From Shinisaurus crocodilurus (taxonomy: Eukaryota; Chordata; Lepidosauria; Squamata; Shinisauridae), in the NCBI GenBank assembly GCA_021292165.1, contig JAHFWL010000433.1, forward strand, positions 437,001-501,000: a stretch of DNA of 64,000 bases, in the 5' to 3' direction. The position numbers and the translations under genes were made by a program. Positions 1 through 10,775 of the stretch are shown piece after piece (position 1 is the stretch's first letter; each line of letters begins with the position of its first letter). Below the pieces are notes generated by a model. That model searched no databases and was not told the origin of the DNA. It saw only the letters and a program-made list of their open reading frames with translations.

Positions 1-68
1 ACCTGAGGACTGCTGCCCTGTGGTACTATTCCACACAGCTGTGGTACACATGTGCTACAGTTCATATA

Positions 69-335
69 CAGTAATACCTTGGATTGCAAGTAACTTGGTC
101 TGAGAGCATTTTGAAAGACAAGCAAATTTTTAAAAATAAATTTTGACTTGATAAACAAGCGACATCTTGCAAGACAAGTAGTCACCGTAGGGATGTAACC
201 ACTCGCCTCGAGTGGGCGTAGCGGGCCGAAATCGGCCCCGCTCACGCCTGCCAGAGACTCGCTTTGATATAAGAGTGTTTTAGATTACAAGCACGGTTCC
301 GGAATGAATTATGCTTGCAATCCAAGGTATTACTG
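69..335. mobile_element. pogo/Tc1-mariner-like MITE, copy 1
   Basis: The ends are inverted copies of each other: CAGTAATACCTTGGATTGCA on the left and its complement ending ATTACTG on the right. The element is flanked by TA at 67-68 and 336-337, the target duplication expected for Tc1/mariner/pogo elements. It has no coding capacity. The interior at about 180-268 is GC-rich and differs from the two other copies (27098-27347 and 59372-59622). Confidence 0.85.
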
Positions 336-549
336 TATTGCCTTCTGCCTCCCTGTTTCTTATGTGGTGGTGGGGTAGCAACTTTCCCCCTCCCATCTAC
401 TACACAGACTTCTTGCCACACTCATGCCCAATTGCAGAAGTACCTAATTCAATTTTGGGCAGACTTCAGGCTTACAGGATCTACTTCCCCCCCCCCCCTT
501 CTAGAACCCTGAGATCCACCATCCAGAGCCTGACACAAAAGACATACAC

Positions 550-688
550 TTAGAATGCAATCCTATGCACATTTAGACAGAAAAAGGTTCTACAATTCCC
601 AGCATTCCACAGCCAGCATGGCTGCCTGGGGAATGCGGGGAGTTGTAGGACTTTTTTCTGTCTAAACATGCATAGGATTGCACCCTAA
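550..688. mobile_element. Palindromic MITE, TTAGGGTGCAATCC family
   Basis: Two arms of about 60 bp are imperfect complements. They contain TGCAATCCTATGCA, a TTTAGACAGAAAA block and an ACTCCCAGCATTCC-like block near the centre. A second copy lies at 26672-26811 and a fragment at about 42240-42310. Non-coding. The superfamily is not certain. Confidence 0.7.
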
Positions 689-1175
689 GAATTAAAGAAT
701 TCTGAGCCCAGGAATTTTTTCTGAGTACCAAAACTGATCGGCACTCACGGTCCTTACATGCCCAAACCACTCCTAGTTTTCACCTCACGCTTTCTTCTTT
801 TCAGCAGCATTATTTAGGGAACAGGGTGTGGGGAGTCAAATTGTTGTTGCTATTGTTAAACAAGGAAGTCAGAAATCCTTGCAGATCTACTGCAAATCAC
901 CTGAAGATTTACCAGTAGACCCCAGTTGACCTTCTGCCCACCCCTGATCTAATTAATGCAATCTCCCCCTGCTTTTTTTTTTTTGATGGGAAGAATTGTG
1001 TGCATTGGATGCTCCTGCAATCAGCTATGGGCAAAGAGCACATGATTCATGTGCGTGGTCATCTGCATGGCGACTGGACTTCCTGCCATGCAAAGAGGAA
1101 TGTCAAATACAGTGACACATCATCACAGGATTGGTGGGGCTTTCACGGGCTGTGTCCAAGTTGGCAGGGGAGCCT
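689..1175. other. No gene recognised
   Basis: Apart from a T-run at about 974-984, I recognise no gene, RNA or repeat family here. The open frames are short and lack known motifs. Confidence 0.5.
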
Positions 1176-1284
1176 GGTGACACTTCTATGGCAGTGGGGC
1201 TTCTTATCAGTTTCAGTTTTTATACTGAGCTTTATAGGACCTATCCATGCTGCTCCATAGTGGTGAACCTATTCTGGGGATGGC
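1176..1284 (+). mobile_element. MITE fragment, GGTGCTGAAC family
   Basis: The block GAGCTTTATAGGACCTATCC followed by a TGCTGCTCCATAG stretch matches the subterminal region of the MITEs at 42997-43196 and 45460-45651. It appears to be a diverged half-element. Confidence 0.5.
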
Positions 1285-1448
1285 ATACAGAAGAAACCCT
1301 GCCAAGCTCTGGGATATACATGCAGGAGAATGAGGTGGTAGAAGGGGCTGCCCCACTTCAGACTGCAGCTGGGGCCGGGGGGGGTTGTTCTTCAATTGTG
1401 TCATTGCTTTAACCACCATTGTGAGTTGCAAAGGCAGGATATGAACAG

Positions 1449-1512
1449 TCCTATGCCCACTTACTTGGGAGTAACCCCCATTGAACTCCATGGGAGCTAC
1501 TTCTCCGTAGAT
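1449..1512. repeat. Short MITE fragment (ACTTACTTGGGAGTAA type)
   Basis: A CCTATGCCCACTTACTTGGG stretch is followed by a CCCATTGAACTCCATGGGAG block. Related copies are at 3226-3290, 7218-7312 and about 55280-55310. Non-coding. Confidence 0.55.
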
Positions 1513-1680
1513 TGTCCTGTTAATCAATGATGCCCCACATCTAACCACCTTCAGCCATCTAGCCAGCGAAGAAGAGGTAGAACCCCATGGTGTGCAGAGG
1601 TTAATGGCATTGCATGGAGAGCATTTGTTCCCTGCCACATGCCCCTCTTCCCTCCCCATTCCTTTTTCCTTGTGTGTTGT

Positions 1681-1812
1681 GTCTTTTTAAGATTGTCAGC
1701 CTGTGGGCAAGGGACTGTCTTGTTAATTGATTATATATGAAGCCGCTCTCGGAGCCTTTTTGGTTGAAGAGCAGCATAAAAATGTTTCAAATAAATAGAT
1801 AAATAAATATTT
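1681..1812 (+). mobile_element. LINE 3' tail fragment
   Basis: The segment reads like a LINE 3' end: AAGATTGTCAGCCTGTGGGC, then AAGCCGCTCTCGGAGCC, then a TAAA-type tail. It is related to the tails at 14631-14943 and 25870-26025. The LINE family was not determined. Confidence 0.55.
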
Positions 1813-2060
1813 ATTTATTTATTCATTTATTATATTTATACCCCGCCATTTTTCCTGCAAGGAACCCAAGGCGGCTTACATAATCCTCCTCCTTCTCTCC
1901 ATTTTATCCTCACAACAACCCTGTGACTGTGAGGTAGGTTAGGCTGAGAGTCAATGACTGGCCCAAAGTCACCCAGTGAGTTTCATGGCCGAGCAGGGAC
2001 TAGAACCCGGATCTCCCAAGTCCCAGTCCAACACTCTAACCACTACGCCACACTGGCTCT
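1805..2060 (-). mobile_element. Sauria-type tRNA SINE
   Basis: On the minus strand it starts AGAGCCAGTGTGGCGTAGTG, a tRNA-derived head with A-box-like GTGGTTAGAGTG and B-box-like GGGTTCTAGTCCC. The conserved CACAGGGTTGTTGTGAGGAT body follows. The tail ends GGCGGGGTATAAATATAATA. This matches the architecture of Sauria SINEs, which are known from squamates and end in a Bov-B-like 3' tail. It is nearly full length. Confidence 0.85.
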
Positions 2061-2770
2061 ATTTATTTAAATATTTATATAATCCCTCAAATTTTACAAT
2101 CTCCAAGCATGCTTCAAGAATGTGTGAGTCCCTGGGTGCAATTTTTCAGTGGCTTTGAGATTCTACCGTAGCCATATGCAGAGTTCACCATCCACCTGAT
2201 CAAGTATCTCATGAGGGGAAGAGCGGGGACTAAGCCTATTGGTCCGACCCCTCCGTCACATCTTCGCCAATGGTCTCTGCAGCCCACCATGCATTGAGGG
2301 CCGAATGTCTGAAGTGGAGAGCCGGCTCTACTATAAATTCTTCGTGTGATTTAGAACCCAGGAAAATCAGAGTTCTAAATTGCACTGGGATCCTACATGG
2401 GCAGCGAAGGCTTCCAGCTGCCAAAATTACCCTTCTAACACATGGAGGGCTGTGATGATGCAACAGAGGGGGCGGAGCCAACAGGTTAATCCCCACCCTC
2501 TCCTTTACACAATTCTTATTGCAAGTGTGTGTGTATGTGTGTGTGCGGTGGGTGGGTAACTTCTGAATAGGGCTCAGACCAGTTCAGCACGGAACAAGTG
2601 CAAGATACCTGCGGGCTGAACCTGAGATTTGGCACATTGTCATTTTCTGAAATAAATCATATCTACGGTCAGGAAGGAAGACATGTGAATTGCATAGCTG
2701 CAATCATACACTTCATAAGATGTTTTCAGCATTGTCATTAGTGGTGGTGAACCAACTGGCTGAATTAGAT
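2061..2770. other. No gene recognised
   Basis: Apart from a short TG-rich run at about 2525-2546, I recognise nothing with confidence. A stretch near 2240-2500 may be an unnamed diverged repeat. Confidence 0.4.
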
Positions 2771-2782
2771 GCTCTTCATCTC

Positions 2783-2851
2783 ATCCTCCTCCTCCTCCTC
2801 CTCTCCTCCTCCTCCTCCTCCTCCTCCTCCTCCTCCTCTTCCTCTTCTTCT
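2783..2851. repeat. (TCC)n microsatellite
   Basis: Near-perfect TCC/CTC triplets followed by CTT variants, giving a pure pyrimidine tract of about 70 bp. Confidence 0.95.
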
Positions 2852-3225
2852 ACATTACTATCAATTTAAATAATACAGAACAGGGCAGCCATCAGCTATT
2901 TCCCCCTTATTATCAGGGGAGGCACTTTTTGGTCTTGTTCCTAATGATAGCTTTTCACATTTCTGAGTCAATGCTGTCATCTCCACTACCAAGATATCTG
3001 TTTTATAACATGATTCTGCTCTGCATACGTATGCACACATACTGTGAGTTCTACCTCGGGTCATTTACAAGTATCACTTCTCATCCTCCCCTCCTCCTCA
3101 ATTGGTTCACTGTATTTGCAAAGCTGGAGGATGTCTGAAAAGCAACAGCATGACCCAGAGTTCACTGAACTCCATGGCACTGTTTCAGTTGATTTTACTG
3201 GCCTTAGCATTCACATTCTCAGGTT

Positions 3226-3290
3226 GCAATCCTATTCACACTTACTTGGGAGTAAGTCCCATAGAGCTCAGTGGGACTTTCTTCTAAGGT
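3226..3290. repeat. Short MITE fragment (ACTTACTTGGGAGTAA type)
   Basis: A GCAATCCTATTCACACTTAC block leads into a GGGAGTAAGTCCC stretch. Same family as 1449-1512 and 7218-7312. Confidence 0.6.
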
Positions 3291-3360
3291 ACATGGACTT
3301 TGTTAAGATTGGGTAGCATGCAAGGGGGGATTTTTTTTGGCACCTGATCCTTCTTATTAT

Positions 3361-3562
3361 TCCTGGTTATCATTTATATAGTGTGTTTCGAGTGTTTTCA
3401 AAGTGACTCACATTATCCCAGTAATTCTTACAACAATCCTATAAGGTAGGACTTCATAATTATACACAAAGTACATATTGCAGAGCTCAGCTTGAGAGAT
3501 AGTGAGTTCATGGCTGAGATTATATTAAAACCAGGGACTTCCTAGTTCACAGCTTATGGCCT
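3361..3562 (-). mobile_element. MIR-like CORE SINE, diverged
   Basis: The order of blocks resembles a reversed MIR: ATCATTTATATAGTG, then ACAACAATCCTATAAGGTAG, a diverged body and ACCAGGGACTTCCTAG. It is highly diverged, as expected of an old SINE, so the assignment is tentative. Confidence 0.45.
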
Positions 3563-3651
3563 GGGCAGAACTGGTTGTTATCTCAGACCATGTGTGATCC
3601 CAACCCTATGTTTGCCAGGATAACTGGAACGTGGAAAGCAGCACCTGCTCC

Positions 3652-3860
3652 AGGTTTTGGAGGGCCCTTGGGCAAGATACCCTCAATGGGCCCCCTCCCT
3701 CAGTGAGTCTACCTTCTCATCACTGTGGTCACTAGCTGCTATTGCTCCTCATCATCCTTCTTGCTTGAAAGGCAAAGAACCAGTGAGTACGTAGGCAGTG
3801 GAATCTACTGCTGCTGCTCCTCACCATCTCCATTGTCTGGGCCAGATTGAGAGGCAGGTG
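3652..3860 (+). repeat. Dispersed repeat family D, copy 1
   Basis: The blocks GGAGGGCCCTTGGGCAAGA and CTGCTATTGCTCCTCATCAT recur at 8900-9245 (reverse orientation) and 23405-23625, with a related segment at 46503-46815. Copies tend to end near ATGCCAGCCCTG, which suggests a hAT-like MITE. Non-coding. Confidence 0.55.
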
Positions 3861-4299
3861 AACAAGCAGGTTGAAATGCTGAAGAGGAGAAGCAAGTCCA
3901 GGGGGCTCTTGTCAGTGGAACCCTGCGGGAGTGTGGGCCTCAGGCAGGTGCCATGCCTCCTACCCTTGAAGGTGGCTTTGGTGGGAGGCAGGGGATATGT
4001 GCAGGAGAGCATTTTATTGGCAGGAGGAAGGAGTGCACTTAACCCCTTCCACGCCCCCAAATTCTCACTTGCAAATGTTGCCTCCCCAAGGCTATTTTTC
4101 TCCTACCTAAGCCTAGCTGGGGTGTGAGGGGGAAACACATTCAAGGTAGGGGTAACAGCAGGCAGGGGAGGTACGCTCTTGGGGCTTATGGATTGTCTCT
4201 CATGCCAGTGGACCACAAAAACTTAACATTACAAGCAAAACATGGGCTTGAAACTGTGTTTTGGTCTACACATGTCTAGTGCTGCCCTCTTACACCACA

Positions 4300-4572
4300 G
4301 GCTTTTCTACATGAGCCATTTATTGTGCGCTTGTCATTCACGGTTGTTTATGGGTTCTTTAGATGACATCGTGACCCTCCAGTTTTGCTTCTGTATCTAA
4401 TGAGCACTTTCTGCGAGTTTTTTTTTTAGAGCAGGGGAAATGCAGCATTTAATTGTGAAAGCGAAAGAAAGAGCAATTTCCTCCTGTGTATTCATGCTAT
4501 TCCACTATACCACAGTGCCACCTGGAGGTTATGTAGCAGAAAAACAGGAAAGGAAATTCTCTTCATGTAGTG
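4300..4572. mobile_element. MITE family G, copy 1
   Basis: The left end GGCTTTTCTACATGAGCC is mirrored by TTCTCTTCATGTAGT on the right. The interior has a CCTGGAGGTTATGTAG block. Two other copies lie at 31617-31970 and 50192-50592. Confidence 0.6.
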
Positions 4573-4666
4573 CTCGGATCACAATTCTGTGACGAAACCA
4601 AAAGTAGATTCAGCAGATTAATAACCTTGTCTAATCATTCCAATTCCAAATATCTTTGGAATTGAT

Positions 4667-4898
4667 CAGGGCTGACCCAAGACATTTTGCTGCCTGAGGC
4701 GAAGAACAAGATGGCGCACCCTTGCACTCCATGTGCAAAAGCCTTCTGGACTGGCAGATGAAGCTGCCTTCAACATTAATGATGGAATAGCATCCTCCAC
4801 TGTACCTGAAGGCAGCAGACTAACATCTTACTGCCACCTCCCAGCATCTGCCACCTGAGGCAACTGCTTCACTCTGCTTAATGGTAGGGCCGGCCCTG
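4667..4898. mobile_element. hAT MITE with 8-bp duplication
   Basis: The left end is CAGGGCTGACCCAAGAC and the right end is GGGCCGGCCCTG. The flanking 8 bp are GAATTGAT (4659-4666) and GAACTGAT (4899-4906), one mismatch, consistent with a hAT target duplication. The internal text resembles the 'CTGCCTGAGGCGAAG' group of hAT MITEs. Non-coding. Confidence 0.85.
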
Positions 4899-5042
4899 GA
4901 ACTGATGACTAAAAGTGCTGTATACAATACAGTACCCTAAAAATAATAAAGGGTGAGGTATTTGGAAGTGCGGCAAGAAGGAGAACTGCCACGATGGGAG
5001 ATGTGCAAAGTCACAAAGAACTTACATTCACAATCTATACCA

Positions 5043-5108
5043 GCTGGCTGGGGCATGCTGGGAGTTGTAGGCCAAAAACATCTGGGGACCCAAGGTTGGA
5101 GAACACTG
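5043..5108. mobile_element. hAT-like MITE fragment
   Basis: The right half of the element found complete at 54910-55001: GGCATGCTGGGAGTTGTAGG, then ACATCTGGGGACCCAAGG, ending GGTTGGAGAACACTG. Confidence 0.65.
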
Positions 5109-5733
5109 ATCTATACACTTCTAGACCCATGTACTGTATTTGAATTCACGCAGCCTGAGCTAAGGTATGGTGTACAAAGCAACATTTCAGCGTGTTCTCT
5201 CTCTCTTCCTCTCTCTCCCTACATACCTTTGTCTATTTATCTGCTCTATATTTATCATATGTTCAGCAGCTTGGAGTTGTGTTTCCTTCAAATAATAAAA
5301 ACACCCCTTCATTCCATCCAGACATGTGGAATCAGCAATATGTAAACTAGATATTGTTTTTTCAAATGCCTTTAAGCAAAACTCCAGGAGAAAAAAAATG
5401 TAACAGTGTAAAGCAGGATTAAAGATCTGAGAACCATTGGGATTGACCTAGGTGAACTTAGTTTTGAAGCTGGGAGAGGCCTGAAGACAATCTATTCCCT
5501 GTATTGAATCAGTATCATCCATCCGTAATCATGCTTAATAATACATTATTCCAGCACATCTAAATTACTGTACGCTGCAAGCAAAAAGCACAGAAGGTGA
5601 GCGTTATCTTTCCATGTTCTTCCTTTGCACTGGACTTGTTCTTTTCCCAGCCCAGTTTTAACTCACTCACGCTCATTTTTATCTGCCAGCCATGAACAGC
5701 TCTGCCAATAGTCCCCAAAGTTGGCCTAGAACA

Positions 5734-6106
5734 GCAGTGTTGACCCTCTTTCAGCCCAAGGCCTGAATTCCATTTTGGAGAATCTCTCAGGGGGTGCATT
5801 CCAGCGGTGGTGGTGGTGGTGGTGGTGGGGAGCTGAAGGCAAAAAGGGGAAGGATCAAAGGCAAAGAAGGCAGGGCCAAAAATACCAGCATATTTTAGCT
5901 TAAAGCTCTTACTGCCAGTGGAGAGTTTGGAGAGTCATTCTAAACTTTTAGAATGGGGAAAAAACTGCACAAAAGCCAGGGAACCACTAAACTATCTGTG
6001 ATTTGGGGAAAGGGTGCAGGGCAAGAGGAAGGGGAAGGGGCACATCCATCTGGGGCATCCCAGGCAGGCTGGATTTGGCCCGTAGGCCGGAGGTTCTGCA
6101 CCTCTG
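5734..6106. mobile_element. hAT-like repeat, CAGGGGTGCAGAAC family
   Basis: The left end reads CAGTGTTGACCCTCTTTCAG and the right end is close to GGTTCTGCACCTCTG. The interior includes ATTTTAGCTTAAAGCTCTTA and a run of GGT triplets at 5806-5827. Related copies: 26988-27568, 28657-29018, 39775-39930, 41489-41792 and 58563-58957. Non-coding, presumably non-autonomous. Confidence 0.65.
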
Positions 6107-6168
6107 GCCTATAAGATTTTTTTTAAAATCCCAAGAGCAATCCTATGGCCCCTAGACAGCATCTAGAT

Positions 6169-6304
6169 CAGAGCTCTCCAACCTTGGGTCTCCAGATGTT
6201 GCTGGACTACAGCTCTCAGAATCCCTTGCCATTAGCCATGCTGGCTGGGTATGCTGGGAGCTGTAGGCCAGCAACATCTGGGGACCCAGGGTTGGAGAGC
6301 CCTG
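6169..6304. mobile_element. Palindromic hAT-like MITE
   Basis: The left end CAGAGCTCTCCAACCTTGGG mirrors the right end, which finishes GGTTGGAGAGCCCTG. The arms pair over roughly 65 bp. The flanking octamers ATCTAGAT and GTCTAGAG agree at 6 of 8 positions. Open frames on both strands here are only the two readings of a palindrome. Confidence 0.75.
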
Positions 6305-6624
6305 GTCTAGAGGATTCTTCAGATTCCCAGCTCCGAGGTTGGAAAAGAGCTCCCATCTTGGAGCTGAGGATTCGTGCTTGGTTCCCCCACCCCACCCTTG
6401 CAGCCACTGTGGAAGGAACCTCAGTGGTTGCTTCTTCGAGGTTGCAGGAGCAACCTCAGAGAAGAGGTAAAGGGGGAATTCCAGGGGGCAAGGAGGGGAA
6501 GAGACCAGGGCCGCCAAGATACAATGTATCCCGGCAGTGCTCCAGCCTCCTTCCCTCCCTGTCTGAAGTGCCACAGCTCGATGGTCGAAATTGTCCATCT
6601 AGCTGACTTGCAGGGCAGGAGGAG

Positions 6625-6727
6625 CAGGGGTGTGTGTGAAGATCACCTCCATGCTCCTCCTGCCCTGGATAGGATGCCTGTAATCCTCTGAGTTTGGAGG
6701 CTTATGGGCATCCCCAATGGATTGCAC
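6625..6727. repeat. Short MITE-like repeat
   Basis: The GTAATCCTCTGAGTTTGGAG stretch followed by GGATTGCACC resembles segments at about 34140-34265 and 52490-52570. Small, non-coding, family not named. Confidence 0.4.
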
Positions 6728-7217
6728 CCCATTAGTGTCTGACCACGCCAAGGTGGTGCAAATAGTGAAATAGGCACAGCTGAACAATAATGAAAGCCAA
6801 GAGCAATTCCTTTTTGCAATTAAATTTACTGGATAGCATTTCTGCATTTTGATTGTGATGCTCATTATCATCAGGCTCTTATTGACAGTGGGCTACACTA
6901 GGAACTTGTGTCTGTTTGCACATTCTTCTGTTGACTTCTTAGGATAAGCAAAGTCTGAAAAAGAATGCTCAAACAGTCACAGAAAGCAAAAGGCAAATTG
7001 AAACACCTGCTGGTGATTCAGCATATAAAAAATAATTGTCTGGAAATATTGTCTCAGTGAGTTGTTGGGATGTTTGTTCTGTTTTGAGAGAGCAGCTGAA
7101 ACCAAATTCTATTATCCCCCCAGGCAAACTTAGATTAATAGAGAAATGGCTCAGTTAAGTTTCATATTCCCTTTCTTAAGAAAAGGAAAATGATCAGAAA
7201 AAATCCACTCCCCTAAT
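6728..7217. other. No gene recognised
   Basis: AT-rich sequence in which I see no gene, RNA or repeat family. Confidence 0.45.
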
Positions 7218-7312
7218 TAGTTTAGATGTCTATACATGTCTACTCAGAAGTAAGTTCCATGGTTTTCGATGGGGCTTACTCCCAGGTAAGTTTGTATCAG
7301 ATTGCAGTCTAG
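7218..7312. repeat. Short MITE fragment (GGGAGTAAG type)
   Basis: A CATGTCTACTCAGAAGTAAG block is followed by GGGGCTTACTCCCAGGTAAG. It is the reverse orientation of the family at 3226-3290. Confidence 0.6.
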
Positions 7313-7330
7313 GGTGGAATTCTACATTGA

Positions 7331-7646
7331 CTGCGTTCAGACAACACGATAACCCACACTCAAGGCTTGAGTGTGGGTTGTCGTTGAACTGTAAGTTGTT
7401 GTTGAAATGTGGGTTATCATGTTGTCTGAACCCAGCTGAGATAACAAACCATGGTGAACAACCCACAGTTCGCAACCCAACAGCAAACCATAGATTTTCT
7501 TCATGGGTTGTTCATGGCCTGTTAGCGCAGCTGGGCTAAGACGACATAATAACCCACATTTCAGCAACAATCCATAGTTCAACAATAACCCACACTCAAC
7601 CCATACTCAACTCTTGAGTGTGGGTTATTGTGTTGTCTGAACCCAG
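7331..7646. mobile_element. Palindromic MITE pair, GTTCAGACAACACRATAACC
   Basis: The outer ends read GCGTTCAGACAACACGATAA and its complement GTGTTGTCTGAACCCAG. An internal GTTGTCTGAACCCAG near 7422-7436 closes a smaller palindrome, so two nested or tandem palindromic units are present. Related ends occur at 13380-13475. Non-coding. Confidence 0.7.
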
Positions 7647-7944
7647 TCACTATATTGGCAAGCATTTTTCCCAGGAAAGAATTGGAAGGCAGGAAGGGCA
7701 TGCAGCTTTGGGAGGGACACACATGGAGCAGTGAGGGAGGAAGGGGACACCCGCCTAGCCAGCCAGATCAGCCAAATCAACCCTGGCGATCAATGGGAAG
7801 ACAGATGTTGCAGCCAGATCGCCCTCACATCCAGGAAGGGCATGCTTAACCCTTACCATGCCAGCCAATTCTTCTCTGCAAATGCCTCCCAGGCTATGCA
7901 GTTAGCTTCTTCTCATACTGGAGACGAGCTGAGATTGTGCTGGG

Positions 7945-8476
7945 TGTGAAGGATTGAGGCCTACACAGGCTTAAGTTTGTTGAAGCCTGAAGGCCCAAAC
8001 ACTTCAGGATGGGAGGGGGAGTTTGTGAGTTTTAGTTCACCCAATAGAAGTTAAGAATTAGTTCTCCTGTTCAAGGTCACATGGTTATAGCCTTCCAATC
8101 CTGGGAAGGCTATATATGTGTGGGGTGTGGTCAGCTAGGGGGAGAGAGAGACTGACTGCAGAGAGAGACTGACTGCAGAGGAGAGAGGTAGTCTGAAGTT
8201 AAGCTAGTGAACCTTGTATTATTTGTTTGTTTAATTTTATCATACTTGCTTTTGAATTATAACTGCTCTATTATGTAAATACCCTAATATAATAAGTAAA
8301 GTGTTGTTGTGTACCCTGAGTTGTGGGAGTGACTTATTCACCACGTCTAAAGCCTATTCCCATGCTACTGGAAACAGGCAAAGGATTTGATCTCCTGGAA
8401 TGGGAGAGGCTTTGAGAAGAGGCAGAGATCTTCCAAAGGCAGGTTAAGGGGTCCCTGCAGTAGCGGAACCTTGACA
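7945..8476 (+). mobile_element. Solo LTR of an endogenous retrovirus
   Basis: The 532-bp segment begins TGTGAAGG and ends CCTTGACA, the TG...CA form of an LTR. It is flanked on both sides by the identical 5 bp CTGGG (7940-7944 and 8477-8481), the length typical of many retroviral integrations. A TATA-like CTATATATG at 8110 could mark a U3 promoter. A duplicated GAGAGACTGACTGCA block lies at about 8144-8178. There is no internal gag, pol or env on either side, so it is a solo LTR left by recombination. The orientation is inferred from the TATA motif. Confidence 0.75.
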
Positions 8477-8595
8477 CTGGGCGGGGTGGGGGGACAGGAG
8501 AAACAGTCCATGGGGCATTTCTAGGAAGTGAGTGTGGGAAAGATCAAGTATCCCCTTCTCACCCACGGATTGGAAGAGGACGTAGGCAGCATTGG

Positions 8596-8740
8596 CTGGT
8601 GGTTCTAATGCTGCCATGGTGCTGAACCTATGGTTGCGGGGGTAGGGTTCAGCACCATGGATAGTTCCTTAAAAGTTCAGACTGAAACCTGGAGTGGATA
8701 CACCGCTCCACTGACATTGGAGCCACCAGGCTTCACTGGA
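8596..8740 (+). mobile_element. MITE fragment, GGTGCTGAAC family
   Basis: Contains CCATGGTGCTGAACCTATGG, TTCAGCACCATGGATAG and GAGTGGATACACCGCTCCAC, ending GGAGCCACCAGGCTTCACTG. It corresponds to most of the complete element at 42997-43196. Confidence 0.7.
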
Positions 8741-8899
8741 TGTAGGTGTGACTAAATGCTGCTGAATTGTGCCTATCCATATGCCCACTCAGGGAGTCCT
8801 GGGAACTGTCGCTCTGTGAGGAGTGCTAAGGCACCCTCTAACAACAATTCTCAGGATTCTTAAGGAGTTTGCTACAAGCTTTCCCTCAAAATCTGTGTC

Positions 8900-9245
8900 A
8901 AGGGTAGGCATGATTAGGTGACTGCTGAGGGCCCACATCCCAGCAGGGGCCCTGCTGACAAGAGCTCAGTGGACTTGGTCTTCCTCTCCACCATTGCGGC
9001 CTGCTTGTTCACCGTGCTCTCAGTCTGGCCCAGACAACATTAGTGATGAGATGGAGGAGCAGTAGATTCCACTGCCTGCTAGCTCACTGGCTTCCTGCTC
9101 GTCAAGCAACCAAGTGGTAGTAATGATGAGAAAGAGGAGCGGGAGCAATAGTGCCTGCCTGGTGAGAAAGGCAGTGAGAAGACAGACTCACTGAGGGAGG
9201 GGATCCATTGAGGGTGTCTTACCCAAGGGCCCTCCAAAATTTACA
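8900..9245 (-). repeat. Dispersed repeat family D, copy 2
   Basis: Reverse-orientation copy of 3652-3860. The shared blocks are the complements of CCTCAATGGGCCCC and CTGCTATTGCTCC. It ends ACCCAAGGGCCCTCCAAAA. Confidence 0.6.
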
Positions 9246-10165
9246 TAGTCCTGATTATGCCATTGGGAGCACACCAGGGCCTAGAACCCTCTTTAAAGCC
9301 TATGTCCCTCGTATTCTGGACAAGTTCCTGCACACCATCTTCCTCATTTGCATTACCTGCCAGGGGCTGGGAATTGGGGGAGTTGTGAGTGGAGTGGAGA
9401 CACACCCATCCAGGCCAGGAGGGGTGCAGACTGCAGGGAACCCTTGGATGCTCCTATGTGGGTACCATCCATGGAGTCATGCAAGAATTGTTGTAAATGT
9501 CTGCCCAGCTGACATCAATTTCTGTAACTGTAAAGGCCTGGTTTCCCATCAAGAACATCCTTGTTTGCAGAACCATCTGCTGCAAAGGAAGTGACCTCCT
9601 CCTATGACCCAAGAGCATGACCAGACAATGAGAGACCACAACAGTTTCACAGGAGGAGGAACAGGAAGTATGTCTGTATTTCAGCAGAGCTGCGTATATA
9701 TTATTTACGTTAATAGGAGTTCATATGAGACATTAATACCGGTCTTGGAAAAGATGGGCGGCAGGAGGATGAACACAGCATGACCTCAACTGCCCAAGAA
9801 GGAAATTAATTGCCCACCAGCCATTCTTACTTATTATACCTATTTTTTCTTACTTAAAAAGTATTGCTTCAGAGTGAAATCAGATGGAGAGAGCCCTATA
9901 TTGGTTTTGCTACTGTCTTCTCTTCAAACCTTCTATGGTACTCTGCTGCTTTTTTCAATAGTGTGACTGTACAATTAAGCAGTGGGCAGACACCATCTTG
10001 TGTCTGATTTGGAATTGATCAGTGTGATCATTTTTTACTTCTCAAGTAGCACAACACCACCACCACCTTTTTATTTTCCCACTGCCACCGCTTTACACCT
10101 ACACTGTGGCACCCGACTCTGCCCCCACTCTCATGGAAGCTCTCAGTAGCATGTTTGTCAGGTGC
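9246..10165. other. No gene recognised
   Basis: An open frame of 128 codons lies at 9208-9594 but shows no recognisable domain. I see nothing else I can name. Confidence 0.4.
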
Positions 10166-10169
10166 CTTG

Positions 10170-10505
10170 AAGTTTCCCCACCAACAGTTCACCCCAGGAC
10201 AGCAGACTGAGCAGGCACACATGAAGTCCCCTGGTCCCAGTCTTCCCCAGTACATCGGGTGAGATGTCTAGGCTAGGACATGTCCTCCGCTTGAAGGCCA
10301 GTCAGAGGACAGTCCTCTGTTTGAAGGTGTCCTCTCTTTGAAGAGCTGTCCAGTCTGGTTTAAAGATAAAGAACCCTCAGAAGGGAGAGCAGGACCTTGA
10401 AGCTGCCCATCAACAGTGATCACCTGGACAGAAGACTGAGCAGGCACACAGCTCACCTGGTCACAGTCTGCCCCAGTATAAATAGTGAGATGTACTGTGT
10501 TTCTG
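10170..10505 (+). repeat. Dispersed repeat family F, copy 1, partly duplicated
   Basis: Core blocks are CAGAGGACAGTCCTCTGTTT, TTAAAGATAAAGAACC and CTTGAAGCTGCCCATCAACA. The distal half (GACTGAGCAGGCACACA to AGTGAGATGT) occurs twice, at 10170-10266 and 10400-10500. Other copies: 26462-26640, 30437-30503, 36365-36628 and 49040-49300. Non-coding, not matched to a named family. Confidence 0.6.
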
Positions 10506-10514
10506 TTTAAATTA

Positions 10515-10775
10515 TAGAGCGCCAATGTGGCATAATGGTTAGAGTGTTGGACTGGGACTTGAGGATTCCGGGTTCTAGCCCCACTCGGCCATGAAGCTCA
10601 TGGGGTGACTTTGGGCCAGTCACTGACTCTCAGTCTAGCCTACCTCACAGGGTTGTTGAGGATGAAATGGAGAGGAGGAGGAGGAGGAGGAGGAGGATTA
10701 TTATGTAAGCTGCATTGGGTTCCTTGCAGGAAAAAAGGTGGGATATAAATATAATAAATAAATAAATAAATACAT
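10515..10775 (+). mobile_element. Sauria-type tRNA SINE
   Basis: Starts near GAGCGCCAATGTGGCATAAT. It has the GGTTAGAGTGTTGGACTGGG head, the GGGTTCTAGCCCC B-box-like motif, the TCACAGGGTTGTTGAGGATG body, a GAG-rich run and a GGTGGGATATAAATATAATA tail. Full length in layout. Confidence 0.85.

Noticed and set aside
6145..6606. Protein-coding gene on either strand (about 150 codons)
   Set aside because: The frames on both strands come from a palindromic MITE and show no domain.
9208..9594. 128-codon open frame as a gene
   Set aside because: No recognisable motif, and its start overlaps a dispersed repeat.
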